From Serripes groenlandicus (Eukaryota; Mollusca; Bivalvia; Cardiida; Cardiidae), in NCBI GenBank assembly GCA_031761405.1, contig JASEVX010000008.1:41023175-41087174 (forward strand): a stretch of 64,000 bases of DNA, written 5' to 3'. The translations under genes and the position numbers were made by a program. The notes under the pieces are model-generated. The model was not told the origin of the DNA. It did not search any database and saw only the letters and a list, made by a program, of their open reading frames with translations. Below are positions 11,481-20,621 of the stretch, piece after piece. How positions within the stretch are numbered: position 1 is the first letter of the stretch; every line of letters starts with the position of its first letter.

Positions 11481-11676
11481 CTACGTTGTCAGTAACTAAT
11501 GTTTAAACCCGTATTTAGCTTCGATGAGAACATTCTTTTTAAACTTTTTAAACGCTCGATAAGAAGAATGCGGGCAAAAAAAAAACATGTCGATTTTGGC
11601 AAACGTTTGTGTTTACCCAAATATATGTTATAAACCTCGTCCCTTATACAGAAGACCGGTGAACATGTTAAAAGGC

Positions 11677-11906
11677 TTAACCCTTTCCCTCATATAGACG
11701 CTTTCTGACGCCTCTGCAGCAGACGGCTTTTTGAAAACATAGTGACAAAAGAAGAAATTGCACAAAACGTGCAATTTCTCCTTTTGCCAAAATGTTTTCC
11801 ACTTTTTGTCATAGGTTATCCATTCAATTATGGAGATTTTCTTTGTTTTGACAAAATATGTTCAAAGTCGTCTGCTGCAGAATTGTCGTATGATGGAAAG
11901 GGTTAA
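11677..11906. mobile_element. MITE-1 copy, full length (reference copy)
   Basis: 230 bp with TTAA at both ends. The left TIR reads TTAACCCTTTCCCTCATATA, GACGCTTTCTGACGCC, TCTGCAGCAGACGGC. A hairpin AGAAATTGCAC / GTGCAATTTCTCC follows at 11750-11785, then an asymmetric part containing TCATAGGTTATCCATTC. The right end is GTCTGCTGCAGAATTGTCGT, ATGATGGAAAGGGTTAA. Copies at 15857, 17477, 28396 and 29009 share this layout in one orientation or the other. Confidence 0.9.
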
Positions 11907-12016
11907 CTACATGTATAAGCTGTGTATTGGTTTTTAAAACATTATATATATAATGCTATCTGAAGGTTTTTAAATGTTAAATTATGTTTAATTCTTGTAA
12001 TGGTACGATAAATGAT

Positions 12017-12110
12017 TAGTTTACCCCTCTTTTCCACATGTAGACGTATTTGCAGCAGACGTGTGTTGAAAACATTGAGGCGAAAGAAGAGATGGCGCTT
12101 GATAAACAAT
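12017..12110. mobile_element. MITE-1 left-end fragment
   Basis: TTTACCCCTCTTTTCCACAT, GTAGACG and GCAGCAGACGTG, then AAAACATTGAGGCGAAAG. The similarity stops before the hairpin. Sequence from 12111 to 12516 shows only faint MITE traces near 12415 (CAACAAACGGCTTTGTAAAC) and no gene. Confidence 0.55.
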
Positions 12111-12516
12111 GTTTATAAGTGTATCATCAAAATACACTTTCACTACATAGAAACTGCCGATGGTGTGTTCACATGCTATAGTGTGAGGTCATCTTTCATA
12201 TCACCTGAAGGGAAGGTTCAGTGTGATATATTCTGATTAATTATACCTGTCTGTCCGTCTCCTATTGAAGAACGTTTACAACTTCGTAGACAATAGCAAT
12301 GTAATATATTATTTTATTTACTTGGCTCCCGATGTTCTCAAATGCATCGCAGTTGTTTACTAGCTCATGAACTTTAATAATTTGAGTACTACATGTACAT
12401 TTATAAATTAACTCGACAACAAACGGCTTTGTAAACATCTATGCAAATAGATATATATTGAAATGTCTGTAAATGATAGTATAATAATCAAATAGAGTAG
12501 AAACCATTGCAGCAAG

Positions 12517-12652
12517 TTGCTTGAGAAGATTGTTGTGTGGAGTACTGGTGGTGTGAGCAAACGAGGAAACACATGAGTTGGTGAACTGGCCGCCGTGATA
12601 TGACTGAATAATTGTTAAAAACGGCGTTAAACCCCAATCAATCAATCAATCA
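12517..12652 (+). mobile_element. SINE 3' half with (CAAT)n tail
   Basis: AGTTGCTTGAGAAGATTGTT, GTGTGGAGTACTGG, GAACTGGCCGCCGTGATATG, then AACGGCGTTAAAC and (CAAT)4. It matches the 3' half of the complete SINE at 14636-14925. The tRNA head is missing, as in 5'-truncated retroposed copies. Confidence 0.75.
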
Positions 12653-12892
12653 ATCCTTTCACGTAAATGTTTTAAAAAGTCATAATCTACTGCACATGTT
12701 TCTATATGCGTACGAACATGGAATAAGACAATCGCGTATATTTCGTCTAGAGACTGTTTCGCTCCACCGCGCAACATTTTGTTGCTGACATTGTGCATCA
12801 ATGATTGCACTTGGTTCCTACAGATACGATTGTACCAATCAGGAATACCGAATGTATTAGCTTGAACAAGAGCATTTTCCCCTTAAAGCTAC

Positions 12893-13510
12893 AGTCACAC
12901 CGAAGCCGGGCCCAACACGGAGCACCCCGGATTAACACAGAACACCCCGGATCAAGAGATATCTTGATCCGGTATGATCTTGGGTGAAATTGAGTCGCAA
13001 TAGTTATACATCGTCACCCCGGACCCAACACGGCACCACAACGGAAGAACACGGATCAACACGGAAATGACCCGGTACCACCAAAACAGCGCCACGGACT
13101 GTCCCGAAATGACCCAGACCATCCCGGACCGTCCAAGACCATCTCACATCAGCTACGGATTGTCCTGGACCTAAAACGGACCGCCCCGACCTAACACGAC
13201 ATTCCAGATCGCCCAGAATAAACACGGGACCACTACGGACCTCCCAGGAGCAAACACAGTCGCTACACGGACCGTTTCGGACTACCCCGTATTGAAAAAT
13301 ACTCCCGGACGTTCCCGGATGACCACGGCAATTTTAAACAGTTTAAAATTGCCGGGGTGGTGTCCCGGACCATGACGGACCATACATGATCATCCCGGAT
13401 AAGCCCCCGAAACCAACGCGGATCCAACACGGATCTGACCCCGGATCGGCCAAATATCAGTCCGGGACGCTCCGGGACAGTCCGGGAGCTCGGTTGAACT
13501 GGGACTTTAA
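12893..13510. mobile_element. GC-rich TTAA-flanked repeat, copy 1
   Basis: It is bounded by TTAAAGCTACAGTCACACCG on the left and CGGTTGAACTGGGACTTTAA on the right, imperfect inverted ends. The interior is a patchwork of CCCGGACCGTCCCGGAxC-like words, far more GC-rich than the surroundings, and includes a local inverted repeat around CAATTTTAAAC / GTTTAAAATTG at 13329-13352. No coherent reading frame. It is probably a non-autonomous transposon, but I do not recognise the family. Confidence 0.55.
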
Positions 13511-13861
13511 GCTATAGTCCCACTGAAGCAGGACCCAACAAGGAGCACCCCGGATTAACACGGAACACCCCGGATCAAGAGTTATTTTGATCTGGGGTGA
13601 TTCTTGTCGAAATTGAGTCGACGGTCCCTTGACGGTCGCAAAACATCGTCATCCCGGACCAGCCCGGAACCCAACACGGCGCCACAACGGATGAACACGG
13701 AGCCAACACGGATTGTCCCGGTACCACCACGGCAGCGCTACGGACCGCCCCGGATTGACCCGGACCCTCCCGGACCAAACACGGTGTCAACACGGATGAC
13801 ACCGTACCATCCCGGACCGTCCGGGACCATTCGGGATCTGACAATAGCAAAAACATGTTAA
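13507..13861. mobile_element. GC-rich TTAA-flanked repeat, copy 2
   Basis: It repeats the first 100 bp of copy 1 closely (TTAAGCTATAGTCCCACTG, GGAGCACCCCGGATTAACAC, GGAACACCCCGGATCAAGAG), shares the boundary TTAA with it, and ends at another TTAA (13858-13861). It is shorter because the right half of the copy 1 type is missing. Confidence 0.5.
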
Positions 13862-13882
13862 AGCTAGAAAACTGAAGAGACG

Positions 13883-14179
13883 ATGCCACAAAGAAGGAAG
13901 TGTGCTGTGGTGGTCAATGTACCTGTGCATGCGCCTTATAAGAAAAAGGCGAGGGAGGAGCTAGAGGAGTCCTCCAAAAGTCGCCCAACCCCTCCTGATG
14001 AGGCCTCTGATGTCGAAGATGTCCCTATTCCCTCGATGAACACCACTTCGAAGAAGCTAAGTCAATCTGCAGCCGTCATCAATATGAACGAGGAGGTGGC
14101 AGATGTACCAGCCGTTTCTACAGCGAGCAGAAAGCCTTTAGTTGCCATGAACTTTCTCGAATCTGTCGTTTTATGCTGA
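13883..14179 (+). CDS. Hypothetical 98-residue ORF of unknown function
   Basis: An ATG-started frame immediately after the GC-rich repeat. The product begins MPQRRKCAVVV, has a basic stretch (YKKKAREELEESSKSR) and is then rich in Ser, Pro, Val and acidic residues, ending in FLESVVLC. An AATAAA follows about 55 bp after the stop (near 14233). I recognise no domain. It could be a chance frame, the first exon of something lost, or a fragment of a transposon protein. No second copy is visible in the window for comparison. Confidence 0.2.
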   Translation: MPQRRKCAVVVNVPVHAPYKKKAREELEESSKSRPTPPDEASDVEDVPIPSMNTTSKKLSQSAAVINMNEEVADVPAVSTASRKPLVAMNFLESVVLC

Positions 14180-14635
14180 ATATGACATAATTATCGATAA
14201 TTGGTGTGAGCTTTGAATACCTAAGAAACTAAATAAACGTTCTATGTGTGGGCTGAGTTAGACTTGTGACACACAGGGGTCACCTTTCCGTCGTATGTCC
14301 GTCTTTTAGAGCTACACACTTTCACGTACTGACAGAGGCGACACATGTGTTCCTTCAGACACTCTTGAGATTGTTAAAATGTCATAATTTGTCGATTCGG
14401 GATCACGGCTAGATAAAGAACTTATCGCTTCACTAATATTTATAAGTATAATTATATGAGCGGCGGTCTGCGAACACCAATCTAAAGGCTTTTATGATCA
14501 GTTCAGATCCACATCAGCCTTCACTCTGCATTGTTCGCAAATTGAGGGTCTCGAGAAACGTCTGCAAAATCATTTTCATCTTGGTTATTGGTTCCGATAG
14601 CAAGAATGGCCATTTAGTTATGTGTTTAAATGTGT
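14180..14635. other. No recognisable feature
   Basis: AT-rich spacer with no repeat family shared elsewhere in the window and no convincing reading frame. Confidence 0.4.
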
Positions 14636-14925
14636 TATGTGTTCAGTCGGTAGCGACGCGGGCTGTCAATCCAGGGGTTGTGAGTTCGAATCCCGGCTCG
14701 GCCAACTTTCTTTCCGACGATTGACAAAAGTCAATGCGACATGCGTCATTCGTCTTCCACCATTGGGCTAAGTCTATGTGGAAAAGCAGCCAGTTGCTTG
14801 GGAAGATTGTTGTGTGGAGTACTGGTGTGAGAAAACCAGGAAATGCATGATTAGGTGAACTGGCCGCCGTGATATAATTGAGAAATTGTTAAAAACGGCG
14901 TTAAACCCAAATCAATCAGTCGAGC
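14636..14925 (+). mobile_element. Complete tRNA-derived SINE
   Basis: The head GTTCAGTCGGTAGCGACGCG (A-box region) and GAGTTCGAATCCCGG (B-box) is followed by a body with ATTGGGCTAAGTCTATGTGG and AGTTGCTTGGGAAGATTGTT, and a 3' end GCCGCCGTGATATAATTGAG, AACGGCGTTAAAC, CAATCAGTC. About 290 bp, the best full-length copy of the CAAT-tailed family here. It is the guide for recognising the copy hosting the 54-bp array at 16418. Confidence 0.85.
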
Positions 14926-15121
14926 ACCGCGCGTACTTGCCATGTTATGAGATTTATATTTCATAAGACGTATACAGTAAATGATCATGTGAACCTGTGC
15001 ATGTAAATCACCAAGTAGTTGAGTACAAGCACACGTAATGTGTGTATCAATAGTCGACTAATAAAATGTCCGATGCACCTGTAATTAAGGATACCTTGTT
15101 CTTTTAACTTTAACATTTCAG

Positions 15122-15322
15122 GAAGGATCACACCGTGAGTGAGGCAGGTCGATGCAGGAGTTGTGGTCGCCTTCAGCGCTGGACTCTCAAAACGTCTTTC
15201 AAATATCGGGGCGAATCAAAACATCGTGATTGACAAGGTGGAAATTAACACCGGTAATGGTTACAAGTTACAACCCCCACCACGGCATCTTCGTGGCTCC
15301 TGTGGCCGTTTTTTTGGTTTAA
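15122..15322 (+). pseudogene. C1q-domain exon remnant, frameshifted
   Basis: A splice-acceptor-like TTTAACATTTCAG ends at 15121. The following frame reads VVVAFSAGLSKRLSNIG, then NIVIDKVEINTGNGY, which is the N-terminal half of a C1q domain (typical VAFSA...P/NIVFDKV...N.G..Y). It then leaves frame: a 7-bp tandem duplication (TTACAAG / TTACAAC, 15261-15274) shifts translation. In the shifted frame the expected PHHGIFVAPVA follows (about 15276-15308). The second half of the domain is absent. C1q-domain proteins are secreted lectin-like and immune proteins, much expanded in molluscs. I call this a dead exon fragment. Confidence 0.7.
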
Positions 15323-15370
15323 TGTTGAAACAAAACATTTCCGATGCAAATGTTATTGTTGGATAATTTA

Positions 15371-15700
15371 TATAATTGAAATTCTGATTCGTCACGTGTT
15401 GGTTATCTCTTTGATTTTCATTTAAACCCTTTCTCTCAAGCAGACGTATATTAACGCATAAACAGCAGACGACATTTTTCCACACTCATATAAATGAAAT
15501 CCTGATTCGTCACGTGTTGTTTATCTCAAACCCCCTTCTCTCAAGCAGACGTATATCAACGCATAAACAGCAGACGACATTTTGCCACATTCATATAAAT
15601 GAAATTCTGATTCGTCACGTGTTGTTTTTTTCATTTAAACCCCTTCCCTCAAGCAGACGTATATCAACGCATAAACAGCAGACGACATTCTTCCACAATC
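15371..15700. repeat. ~110-bp tandem triplication at a MITE end
   Basis: Three direct copies, starting near 15371, 15488 and 15594, each carry ATGAAATTCTGATTCGTCAC, GTGTTG, then TTTAAACCCCTTCCCTCAAG, CAGACGTATAT, AACAGCAGACGACATT. The unit joins 50 bp of flank to the left end of a MITE-1 element. Confidence 0.85.
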
Positions 15701-15808
15701 AACTCTATTCATTTGTTCCACTTTAATTTATAGAGAGTTTCCACAGTGTTGTCCGCATGATTTCAGAGTCATCTGCTGCATGTTTGTTGTACGTGGGAAA
15801 GGGAAAAT
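15425..15808. mobile_element. MITE-1 copy with triplicated left end
   Basis: After the third left end, the element continues to TCATCTGCTGCATGTTTGTT and GTACGTGGGAAAGGGAAAAT, the right end with TTAA lost. The central hairpin is missing. Confidence 0.65.
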
Positions 15809-15856
15809 AATATCATATGTCAACGCATCATCGGGTGATGGAAGCTACGTACATTG

Positions 15857-16086
15857 ATCACCCTTTCCCTCAAATAGACGCTTTCCGACGCCTCTGCAGC
15901 AGACGGCGTTTTGAAAACATAATGACAAAAGAAGAAATTGCTCAAAACGAGCAATTTCTCCTTTTGCCACAATGTTTTCCACTTTTAGTCATAGGTTATC
16001 CATTGAATTACAGAGATTTTCCATTTTTCGACAAAATATGTTTAAAGTCGTCTGCTACAGAAGTGTCGTATTGGGGAAAGGGTTAA
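15857..16086. mobile_element. MITE-1 copy, full length
   Basis: 230 bp. The left TTAA is mutated to ATCA; the right GGGAAAGGGTTAA is intact. This copy has the best long stem: GAAGAAATTGCTC / GAGCAATTTCTCC, extended outward by AACATAATGACAAAA / TTTTGCCACAATGTT (15915-15977), about 28 pairs with few mismatches and a 5-nt loop. Confidence 0.85.
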
Positions 16087-16417
16087 CATTAGTTGCTGTT
16101 ATATCAAGGCGACGGTTCAATTATTCATGATACCTGCCTGTGTAAACAAACCAGTACTAGATTAGAAGATAAAACTACTAAAACGTGTACAAAAAGCGTA
16201 TCCTAGCCTACACGACCTTGACTTTGTTTATCAACATAATCAAGAAATTCCTTTTCACAAAATTACTGAATTGGGATATAAAACATTTTTAGTAGGAGAT
16301 ATTTTGTCCAATGTAAACATAAGTTTTACTTTTCACTTTTTCATGAGATGTACCCTGCGGATGTGTCAAAAGGCGTTTTCATTTTCCTCTTTACGTTATA
16401 GAAAGAGTTATTTCAAG

Positions 16418-16602
16418 GAGCCGAGCCACAGTAGCTCTGTCGGTTGCGACGCGGGCTGTCAATCTATTGGTCATGAGTTCGAACCTGAGCTCTGCCATCT
16501 GAAACAAGTCAATGTGACACAGCGTCTTTCGACTTCGACAAACGGGCTAATAGTATATGTGGAAAAGCTTTCATCTGCGTTGGAACACTGTTGTGAAGAG
16601 TA
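16418..16602 (+). mobile_element. SINE head hosting the 54-bp array
   Basis: GCTCTGTCGGTTGCGACGCG and GAGTTCGAACCTGAG correspond to the head of the complete SINE at 14636. AACGGGCTAATAGTATATGT and GGAAAAGC correspond to its body. The similarity continues into the first array unit and then the SINE 3' end is not found, because the array takes over. Confidence 0.75.
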
Positions 16603-17178
16603 CGGTTGACCACATTGTGAGAGGGAAAACACTCAAAAGTAATCTGATACAGGGGACGGTTGAACACATTATGAGAGAAAAAACACTCAAAAGTCATCTT
16701 ATACAGGGGACGGTTGAACACATTGTGAGAGGGAAAACACTCAAAAGTCATCTTAAACAGGGGACGGTTGAACACATTGTGAGAGGAAAAACACTCAAAA
16801 GTCATCTTATACAGGGGACGGTTGAAAACATTGTGAGAGGAAAACCCCTCAAACGTCATCTTATACAGGGGACGGTTGAAAACAGTGTGAGAGGAATAAC
16901 ACTCAAAAGTCATCTTATACAGGGGACGGCTGAACACATTTTGAGAGGAAAAACACTCAAACGTCATCTTATACAGGGGACGGTTGAAAACAGTGTGAGA
17001 GGAAAAAAACTCAAACGTCATCTTATACAGGGGACGGTTGAAAACAGTGTGAGAGGAAAAACACTCAAAAGTCATCTTATACAGGGGACGGCTGAACAAA
17101 TTGTGAGAGGAAAACCCCTCAAAAGTCACCTTAGACAGGGGACGGTTGAACACACTGTGAGAGGGAAAACACACAAAA
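16603..17178. repeat. 54-bp minisatellite inside a SINE, about 10.7 units
   Basis: The unit is GGGACGGTTGAACACATTGT, GAGAGGGAAAACACTCAAAA, GTCATCTTATACAG. With a 54-bp period (18 codons), frames on both strands stay open, giving apparent proteins of 224 (+) and 233 (-) residues with an 18-residue period. There is no start context, splice signal or amphipathic design to suggest a real protein. The first unit aligns with the SINE region GTACTGGTGTGAGAAAACC. Confidence 0.9.
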
Positions 17179-17476
17179 TCAAGCAACGTTTGGCCCAAAC
17201 TTGTAAACAAACATACATATATACTGCATGAGGTCAGAACTTTATCTCTGAGCTACTACGTCAACAAATGAAGGGTTGAAAATGTTAGAACAAGTCTGAA
17301 AAGTCAAATTGTTTGAATTATTCAAGTATTGATCCTAGAAGTAGGATAGGTATATTTATATAGCTAAGGCGTATATTTCTTTCCATTGACGACTGAAATT
17401 AATGCATAGTCTATATATATATATGAGTCTACATAAAATCGTCACACAATAATCGATTATCGACTTTCGGAGGTTT

Positions 17477-17707
17477 TTAACCCTTTACCCACATACTACA
17501 AATCTGCAGCAGATGACTTTGAACATATTTTGTCAAAAAATAGAAAATCTTTGTCATTGAATGGATAACCTATAACTTAAAGTGGAAAACATTGTGGCAA
17601 AATGAGAAATTGCTCGTTTTGAGCAATTTCTTCTTTTGACACAATGTGTTCAAAGAGCCGTCTGCTACAGAGGCGTCAGAAAGCGTCTACATGCGGCAAA
17701 GTGTTAA
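17477..17707. mobile_element. MITE-1 copy, full length
   Basis: 231 bp, TTAA at both ends, left TTAACCCTTTACCCACATAC, hairpin GAGAAATTGCTCG / GAGCAATTTCTTC near the right, right end GAGGCGTCAGAAAGCGTCTA then CGGCAAAGTGTTAA. It lies in the opposite orientation to the 11677 copy. Confidence 0.85.
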
Positions 17708-17887
17708 GGGTTTAATGCCGACCAACGCGGAGCGAATAAAGAATTTCGTCACGAAAGAACACTTATTGAAAAGATATGAAAACATTGGGCAAAAAGCAAT
17801 TTCTTCTTTTGCCGCAATGTGTTCGTCTTTTCATCGCAGCTTTAAGAACTTATTTACAGTTGATCTAACGTAAATTGATAAGTTTGG

Positions 17888-17995
17888 TGTTACGCCGCTT
17901 TCAACAATGTTTCGGTTATATCACGGCGTTTCCTGGGTGAGTTACCTGTACAACTGGTCCATTTATCCTGGAGCAGATGCGTCATAAAACGTCTC
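17888..17995 (-). mobile_element. SINE 3'-end fragment
   Basis: TTACGCCGCTTTCAACAATG, GGTTATATCACGGCG, TTTCCTGGGTGAGTTACCTG, TACAACTGGTCCATTTATCC. This is the cleanest single-copy version of the segment that became the 42-bp unit (GGTTATATCACGG to CTGGTCC) and of the start of the 40-bp unit. The paralogue is at 59303-59400. Confidence 0.75.
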
Positions 17996-18389
17996 TAAGT
18001 AAGTTAGTAAATATTCTATTATAGTGACATCTGTATCTACATCAATAAAACAATGGTACACAACGTAATAAATAACACCCGGCCCCATGGGCCTATAGGT
18101 CACTTTCAAAAGAAAAATAATAAAGAAAAAAAAAAGAAAAAAAAATGTATGTGGTTTAAGTATCGTTAAGTATTTAAACTTCGTGATGTTTCATTACTTT
18201 ATTATTATCAGCCTTTTATCGTGCGACTGTGTACTAGAAGTCAATTTAAAAAGATGTGTCGGGTGTTAAAAGATCCATTTAGTCCTTGCTTCGCTCTTTG
18301 AATGCTTAGGCTCACAGACTTCGGAGTCTCAAGAATACATATGTAATTGCAATCGCGCTCAAGTTGCATTCTTGGCTTTCCACGTGTAT
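17996..18389. other. Spacer duplicated in copy 3
   Basis: Non-coding, with an A-rich tract at 18108-18145. From about 18160 it is collinear with 59440-59590. No gene seen. Confidence 0.5.
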
Positions 18390-18617
18390 TTATCCCTTTC
18401 CAACATATAGACGCTGTCTGACGCTTCTGCAACAGATGACTTTTGAAAACAGTGTAACATAAAGAGAAGTTGCAAATAATGCACAATTTCTCCTTTTGCC
18501 ACAATGTTTTCAACTTTATTCAATTATGGTTTTATCATTTATAGAGATTTTCACATGTTTGCCTGGATGTTTTCCAAGTCGTCTGTTACAGATTTTTTGT
18601 TTGTGGGAAAGTGTTAA
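18390..18617. mobile_element. MITE-1 copy
   Basis: 228 bp, left TTATCCCTTTCCAACATATA, right GTGGGAAAGTGTTAA. The paralogous copy at 59601-59760 has an internal deletion, so this insertion predates the duplication. Confidence 0.8.
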
Positions 18618-18635
18618 CTACCGTTCTCAATAGGC

Positions 18636-18852
18636 ATTATTGGAAGACAGTGATGCAGAGGTAGAGCGTCGGTCTCTCTTATCAAAGGTCCCTGGTTCGA
18701 GTACCGTGATGAGCGGGTCCTGACCTTTGGATTTTTCCACACAAACGTCGCGAGTACTGGATAAGTCTCCAGCAGACATCTAGCGTGATTAATCTAAGCT
18801 AAAAACTTGTTTCGCTATCGATGTAAAATAAATAAGTTCAAACTAAACTAAA
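18636..18852 (+). mobile_element. SINE with 8-bp target-site duplication
   Basis: Flanked by direct CAATAGGC (18628-18635 and 18853-18860). The head has ATGCAGAGGTAGAGCGTCGG (A-box type) and CCTGGTTCGAGTACC (B-box). The 3' end is CGCTATCGATGTAAAATAAA, TAAGTTCAAACTAAACTAAA. It is a different family from the CAAT-tailed SINEs. Copy 3 of the duplication has the uninterrupted site (59773-59790), confirming insertion after duplication. Confidence 0.85.
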
Positions 18853-19111
18853 CAATAGGCGTCCACGACGCTTGTTCCGCTGTATCCCGATCGGACTGCA
18901 TAAAAGCTGGTCGCGAATATCGGTTTTCGTGTGACGTGAACTAATTATTTTCCATAAAAAACAGGGAACAAATATTAAGTTCATTTTAATAGACCTTCCT
19001 CCCGTTTAAATGAGCTTTTCTTAATTATTTCAGATCTATTGAACGGTATTTACATGCATGTCATGAAGATTATCACAGTTTTGATACAAACAAAAACCGA
19101 AACGTTTTCAT

Positions 19112-19293
19112 GTTAACCATTTCCTTGCCTACATGTACAACAAATATGAAGTAGGCGATTTAAAAAAGGCATGTAGGCAAAATAATCGACATCTCAATGA
19201 AAGTTAAATTATTAGATAAAGTTGAAAACTTGTTAAAAAAATAGTCGTCTGCTTTAGATGCGTCAACAAGTGTCTATAGGTTTAAAAAGGGTT
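19112..19293. mobile_element. MITE-1 remnant
   Basis: Begins GTTAACCATTTCCTTGCC and ends AAAAAGGGTTTAAG, with AGTCGTCTGCTTTAGATGCG near the right. The interior has been rearranged. Confidence 0.6.
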
Positions 19294-19379
19294 TAAGAGG
19301 TTTTGCTGAATGTTCAATGTTTCTATTCAAGTAAGCTTTATGAGTTGCAAGTATGCCAAAAGACCGTTCGATTAGGCTA

Positions 19380-19430
19380 AAGGGTGGTGTTGATCATATT
19401 TCTATAGGATTGAGTATCAACACCACCCTT
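19380..19430. repeat. Short perfect hairpin
   Basis: AAGGGTGGTGTTGAT pairs perfectly with ATCAACACCACCCTT (15 bp arms, 21-nt loop). The right arm and part of the loop recur at 40345-40390, just before the SINE upstream of gene B, marking the residue of segment X in copy 2. Confidence 0.7.
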
Positions 19431-19596
19431 CGCTTACCTTCTCCGTTATCGTCGCCGACAAGGCCGCAATAAAACTAGCCATATATCAAACACTTCACCT
19501 TTTAAGATAATCCAACATACCGGAACAATCAAGTATACTTGTTTGCTGAATGAACGCGTTAAGACTGTAAATCTAAAGTAACGGCACGCAAAGAGT

Positions 19597-20221
19597 TCCA
19601 ATTCCACCAACCTTACTTAGCGATAAATAAAACTTTAAAAATACTTAAACGCCTATTTCATAATTTTTGGTGGTTAGCGTCGGGGATTTCGAAACCGGGT
19701 GTCCCGGGTTCGATCCCCAGTCGCGGCACTACGGTCATGGTGAAGTGCCCTTGGGCAAGGCACATTTTTTAGCCTAGTACTGGTTTGTTTACCCAGGGAT
19801 CATGAATAATTAAATTTAATTGCGCGCTAAATGACCTTAGCTGTCGATGCGCCATAAAACAATATACATTCATTCATTCATTCATAATTTTTGTTTCCCT
19901 AATAAAAATGTAAAAAGATTTCATTTCTTTTAAAAATAATTGTTAGTCAGTAAGGTAACTATTTATGTCTTAGTCATATACTTAAATATATACAAAGTAT
20001 AAGATAAATACTTAAAAGCTTATTTCATCATTTTTATTTAAGTATATGACTAAGACATAACTAGTTACCTTGCTGACTAACAATTATTTTTAAAAGAAAT
20101 GAAATCTTTTTACATTTTTATTAGGGAAACAAAAATTATGTAATACTTAAATACTTAAAAGCTTATTTCATCATTGTTGTTTAAGTATTACTTAGTGCTA
20201 AGTAAGTTTGGTGGAATTGGA
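19597..20221. mobile_element. Palindromic foldback element interrupted by a SINE
   Basis: The outer ends TCCAATTCCACCAA and TTGGTGGAATTGGA are inverse. The arms continue inward: ATAATTTTTGTTTCCCTAAT to GTCATATACTTAAA (19884-19987) is mirrored almost perfectly by 20037-20141. Removing the SINE and its TSD leaves about 400 bp that is nearly one large hairpin with a loop of about 50 bp. No coding capacity. Confidence 0.85.
19670..19880 (+). mobile_element. tRNA-derived SINE inside the foldback element
   Basis: Bounded by the 13-bp direct repeat TTCATAATTTTTG (19657-19669, 19881-19893). The head carries TGGTTAGCGTCGGGGATTTC and the B-box GGGTTCGATCCCC, then TGCCCTTGGGCAAGGCAC, AGTACTGGTTTGTTTACCC and an (ATTC)n tail. 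It inserted into the left arm of the palindrome; the right arm preserves the unbroken sequence. Confidence 0.9.
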
Positions 20222-20536
20222 CCCTGGTTCATAGACTACATTCTCCGACGCTTTTATTGTAGCCTGTAGATGGGAGATTACTTTTTCGTCGTCTGTCTGC
20301 ATGACACACACATATAATGATTAACCGACAAATCATCCCTGTGACATCCCTGTGACACTCATTAGAAGAAATTTCCTCTTTGCCACAATAATTGTAAAAG
20401 CGGTCTGTAAGTGGGAATTGGATACAAAAACGCCTGAATCTAGTTTGTCGTTAACAGTGAAGATTCTGAAGGGATTGTGCAATTGCTTAGCTTCATCTTT
20501 ACTGTTCACATTTTCCATCCGGTATTGGATGTGTTG

Positions 20537-20621
20537 ATTTGTTTGACTCCGCTTTCAACACTTTTTAAGTTATATTACGAAATGTCCTGGGGACGTTACC
20601 AATACACTCAGGTCAGTTTAT
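20537..20621 (-). mobile_element. SINE 3' portion flanking the 40-bp array
   Basis: ACTCCGCTTTCAACACTTTT, AGTTATATTACG, AAATGTCCTGGGGACGTTAC, ACTCAGGTCAGTTTATCCTG. It leads without a break into the first 40-bp unit. It contains, in single copy, the segment amplified as the 42-bp unit upstream of gene B. Confidence 0.8.

Noticed and set aside
16557..17231. Apparent 224-residue plus-strand and 233-residue minus-strand proteins
   Set aside because: 54-bp array within a SINE; both strands open by the same arithmetic.
19670..19735. tRNA gene
   Set aside because: Head of a SINE with a 13-bp target-site duplication and (ATTC)n tail.
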